From: Gammaproteobacteria bacterium
GTDB lineage: Bacteria > Pseudomonadota > Gammaproteobacteria > UBA9214
NCBI GenBank assembly: GCA_029881775.1
Contig: JAOULY010000137.1
Location: 1-6,096 of the forward strand
Direction of reading: 5' to 3'
DNA: 6,096 bases
Shown: positions 5,335-6,096 of the stretch, in pieces
Layout: each line of letters begins with the position of its first letter
How positions within the stretch are numbered: the first letter of the stretch is position 1
The notes under the pieces: generated by a model
What the model was told of the DNA's origin: nothing
What the model saw: the letters and a program-made list of their open reading frames with translations, nothing else
Database searches by the model: none
Program-made: the position numbers and the translations under genes

Positions 5335-6096
5335 TCAGATCCCCAGCATACTGAACAGGATGGAGAACATGGCATCAACGATGATGACCATAAATATGGA
5401 CTGCACGACGCTGATGGTGGTGTGGCGACCCACGCTTTCCGCGCTACCTTCAACCTTGAAGCCCTGGTAACAACCGACAATGGCGATAATTGCCGCGAAT
5501 ACCGGCGCCTTGCTGATACCAATCATAAATGTGGAAATGGTGATCGCCTCCTCGAGTCGTTCCAGGAAAGCATTGAATCCGATACCGAGTTGCGCATTGG
5601 CCATGACCATGCCGCCGAACACGGACAGGATATCCGCGTACACAGACAACAACGGCATGACGATGATCAGTGCAAACAACTTGGGTAATACCAGCAGCTC
5701 GATCGGTGGCACGCCAATGGTTTGCAGTGCAGCGATTTCTTCCCTGACTTTCATGGTACCGATCTTCGCGGCATAGGCAGACCCGGTACGCCCGCAAATC
5801 AGTATGGCGGTCAGCAGGGGCGCCAGTTCACGCAACATCGAATAGCCAACCAGGTCGGCAACATAGATATTGGCGCCATAGGTTTTCAGCTGCACCGCGC
5901 CCTGGTAGGCAATCACGACGCCCATCAGGAATGACAGCAGGCCGACAATCGGCAGCGCATTGACCCCGGTATGGTAAATATCGTCAAGCAGCTCGCGCCA
6001 GCGGATACGGCCCGGATGACGGATTGCTGTCAGCAGCGCCAGTACGCATTCACCAACAAAGGCGAGAAAATCGATACTGTCGTCGACTATCGATGA
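5335..6096 (-). CDS. MlaE-family lipid ABC transporter permease (5' end cut off)
   Basis: The frame stays open to the right edge, so the start is outside the window; 253 residues are visible and an ATG at 5923-5925 is internal. This is the inner-membrane permease of the MCE lipid transporter. The first visible part (VDDSIDFLAFVGECVLALL) matches the region before the first membrane segment of MlaE. The chain then shows LPIVGLLSFLMGVVIAYQG, the highly conserved RELAPLLTAILICGRTGSAY, and the coupling helix region GTMKVREEIAALQTIGVPP that contacts the ATPase. C-terminal membrane segments around PVFAAIIAIVGCYQGF and VQSIFMVIIVDAMFSILF finish the domain. Homologues of this cassette type often carry an extra N-terminal STAS-like domain of about 100 residues. 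The chain already fills about 250 residues without reaching a start, so such a domain is possible but cannot be seen. The stop is five bases before the ATPase start. Confidence 0.92.
   Translation of the reverse strand, partial: SSIVDDSIDFLAFVGECVLALLTAIRHPGRIRWRELLDDIYHTGVNALPIVGLLSFLMGVVIAYQGAVQLKTYGANIYVADLVGYSMLRELAPLLTAILICGRTGSAYAAKIGTMKVREEIAALQTIGVPPIELLVLPKLFALIIVMPLLSVYADILSVFGGMVMANAQLGIGFNAFLERLEEAITISTFMIGISKAPVFAAIIAIVGCYQGFKVEGSAESVGRHTTISVVQSIFMVIIVDAMFSILFSMLGI

Noticed and set aside
4724..5470. A 248-residue plus-strand frame opposite the ATPase gene
   Set aside because: The minus strand carries all ABC ATPase motifs here; the plus-strand product is a Gln, His and Arg-rich shadow with no recognisable motif.
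1..6096. Mobile element, CRISPR array, tRNA or defence system
   Set aside because: I saw no transposase, integrase, terminal repeats, regularly spaced repeats or tRNA cloverleaf; all long genes are housekeeping or transport families.

Overview
The window reads as ordinary gammaproteobacterial chromosome of moderately high GC. The best indicator is the minus-strand order trmJ - cysE - iscR, which is characteristic of gammaproteobacteria such as Pseudomonas. The protein sequences agree: the IscR and TrmJ align closely with the E. coli proteins as I remember them, and the CysE is the short Pseudomonas type. The species cannot be named from this stretch.

Layout from left to right. Positions 1-324 (+) carry the 3' end of a DUF938 family SAM-dependent methyltransferase gene. 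It faces a long minus-strand gene array that enters from the right edge and runs to about position 450. In transcription order (right to left) the array is: a MlaE-family permease (5' end cut by the window edge), a MlaF-like ATPase, a MlaD-like MCE-domain protein, an auxiliary lipoprotein, trmJ, cysE and iscR. Gaps between these genes are 25 bp or less, or the genes overlap, except for about 85 bp between trmJ and cysE. The region therefore looks like one transcription unit or two nested ones. No promoter for its head lies in the window.

The first four genes form a complete MCE-type ABC lipid transport cassette: inner-membrane permease, cytoplasmic ATPase, periplasmic substrate-binding MCE hexamer subunit, and a lipoprotein thought to work at the outer membrane. 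It resembles the four-gene type with a PF03886 lipoprotein, not the mlaFEDCB operon. The other three genes are a tRNA Cm32/Um32 methyltransferase, the first committed enzyme of cysteine synthesis, and the Fe-S sensing repressor IscR. Cysteine is the sulfur donor for Fe-S clusters, which gives a plausible logic for the cysE-iscR pair. Unusually, iscR is not followed by iscS, iscU or iscA.

The region between iscR and the methyltransferase gene (325-845) is not empty. It holds a short minus-strand reading frame (528-683) for a 51-residue hydrophobic protein with a well-placed Shine-Dalgarno sequence. Upstream of it are a candidate -10 element and an inverted repeat. Downstream are a nested inverted repeat and then a strong intrinsic terminator (446-477). 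I did not recognise this small protein; it is the most novel element here. No mobile element, CRISPR array, tRNA or rRNA was seen.
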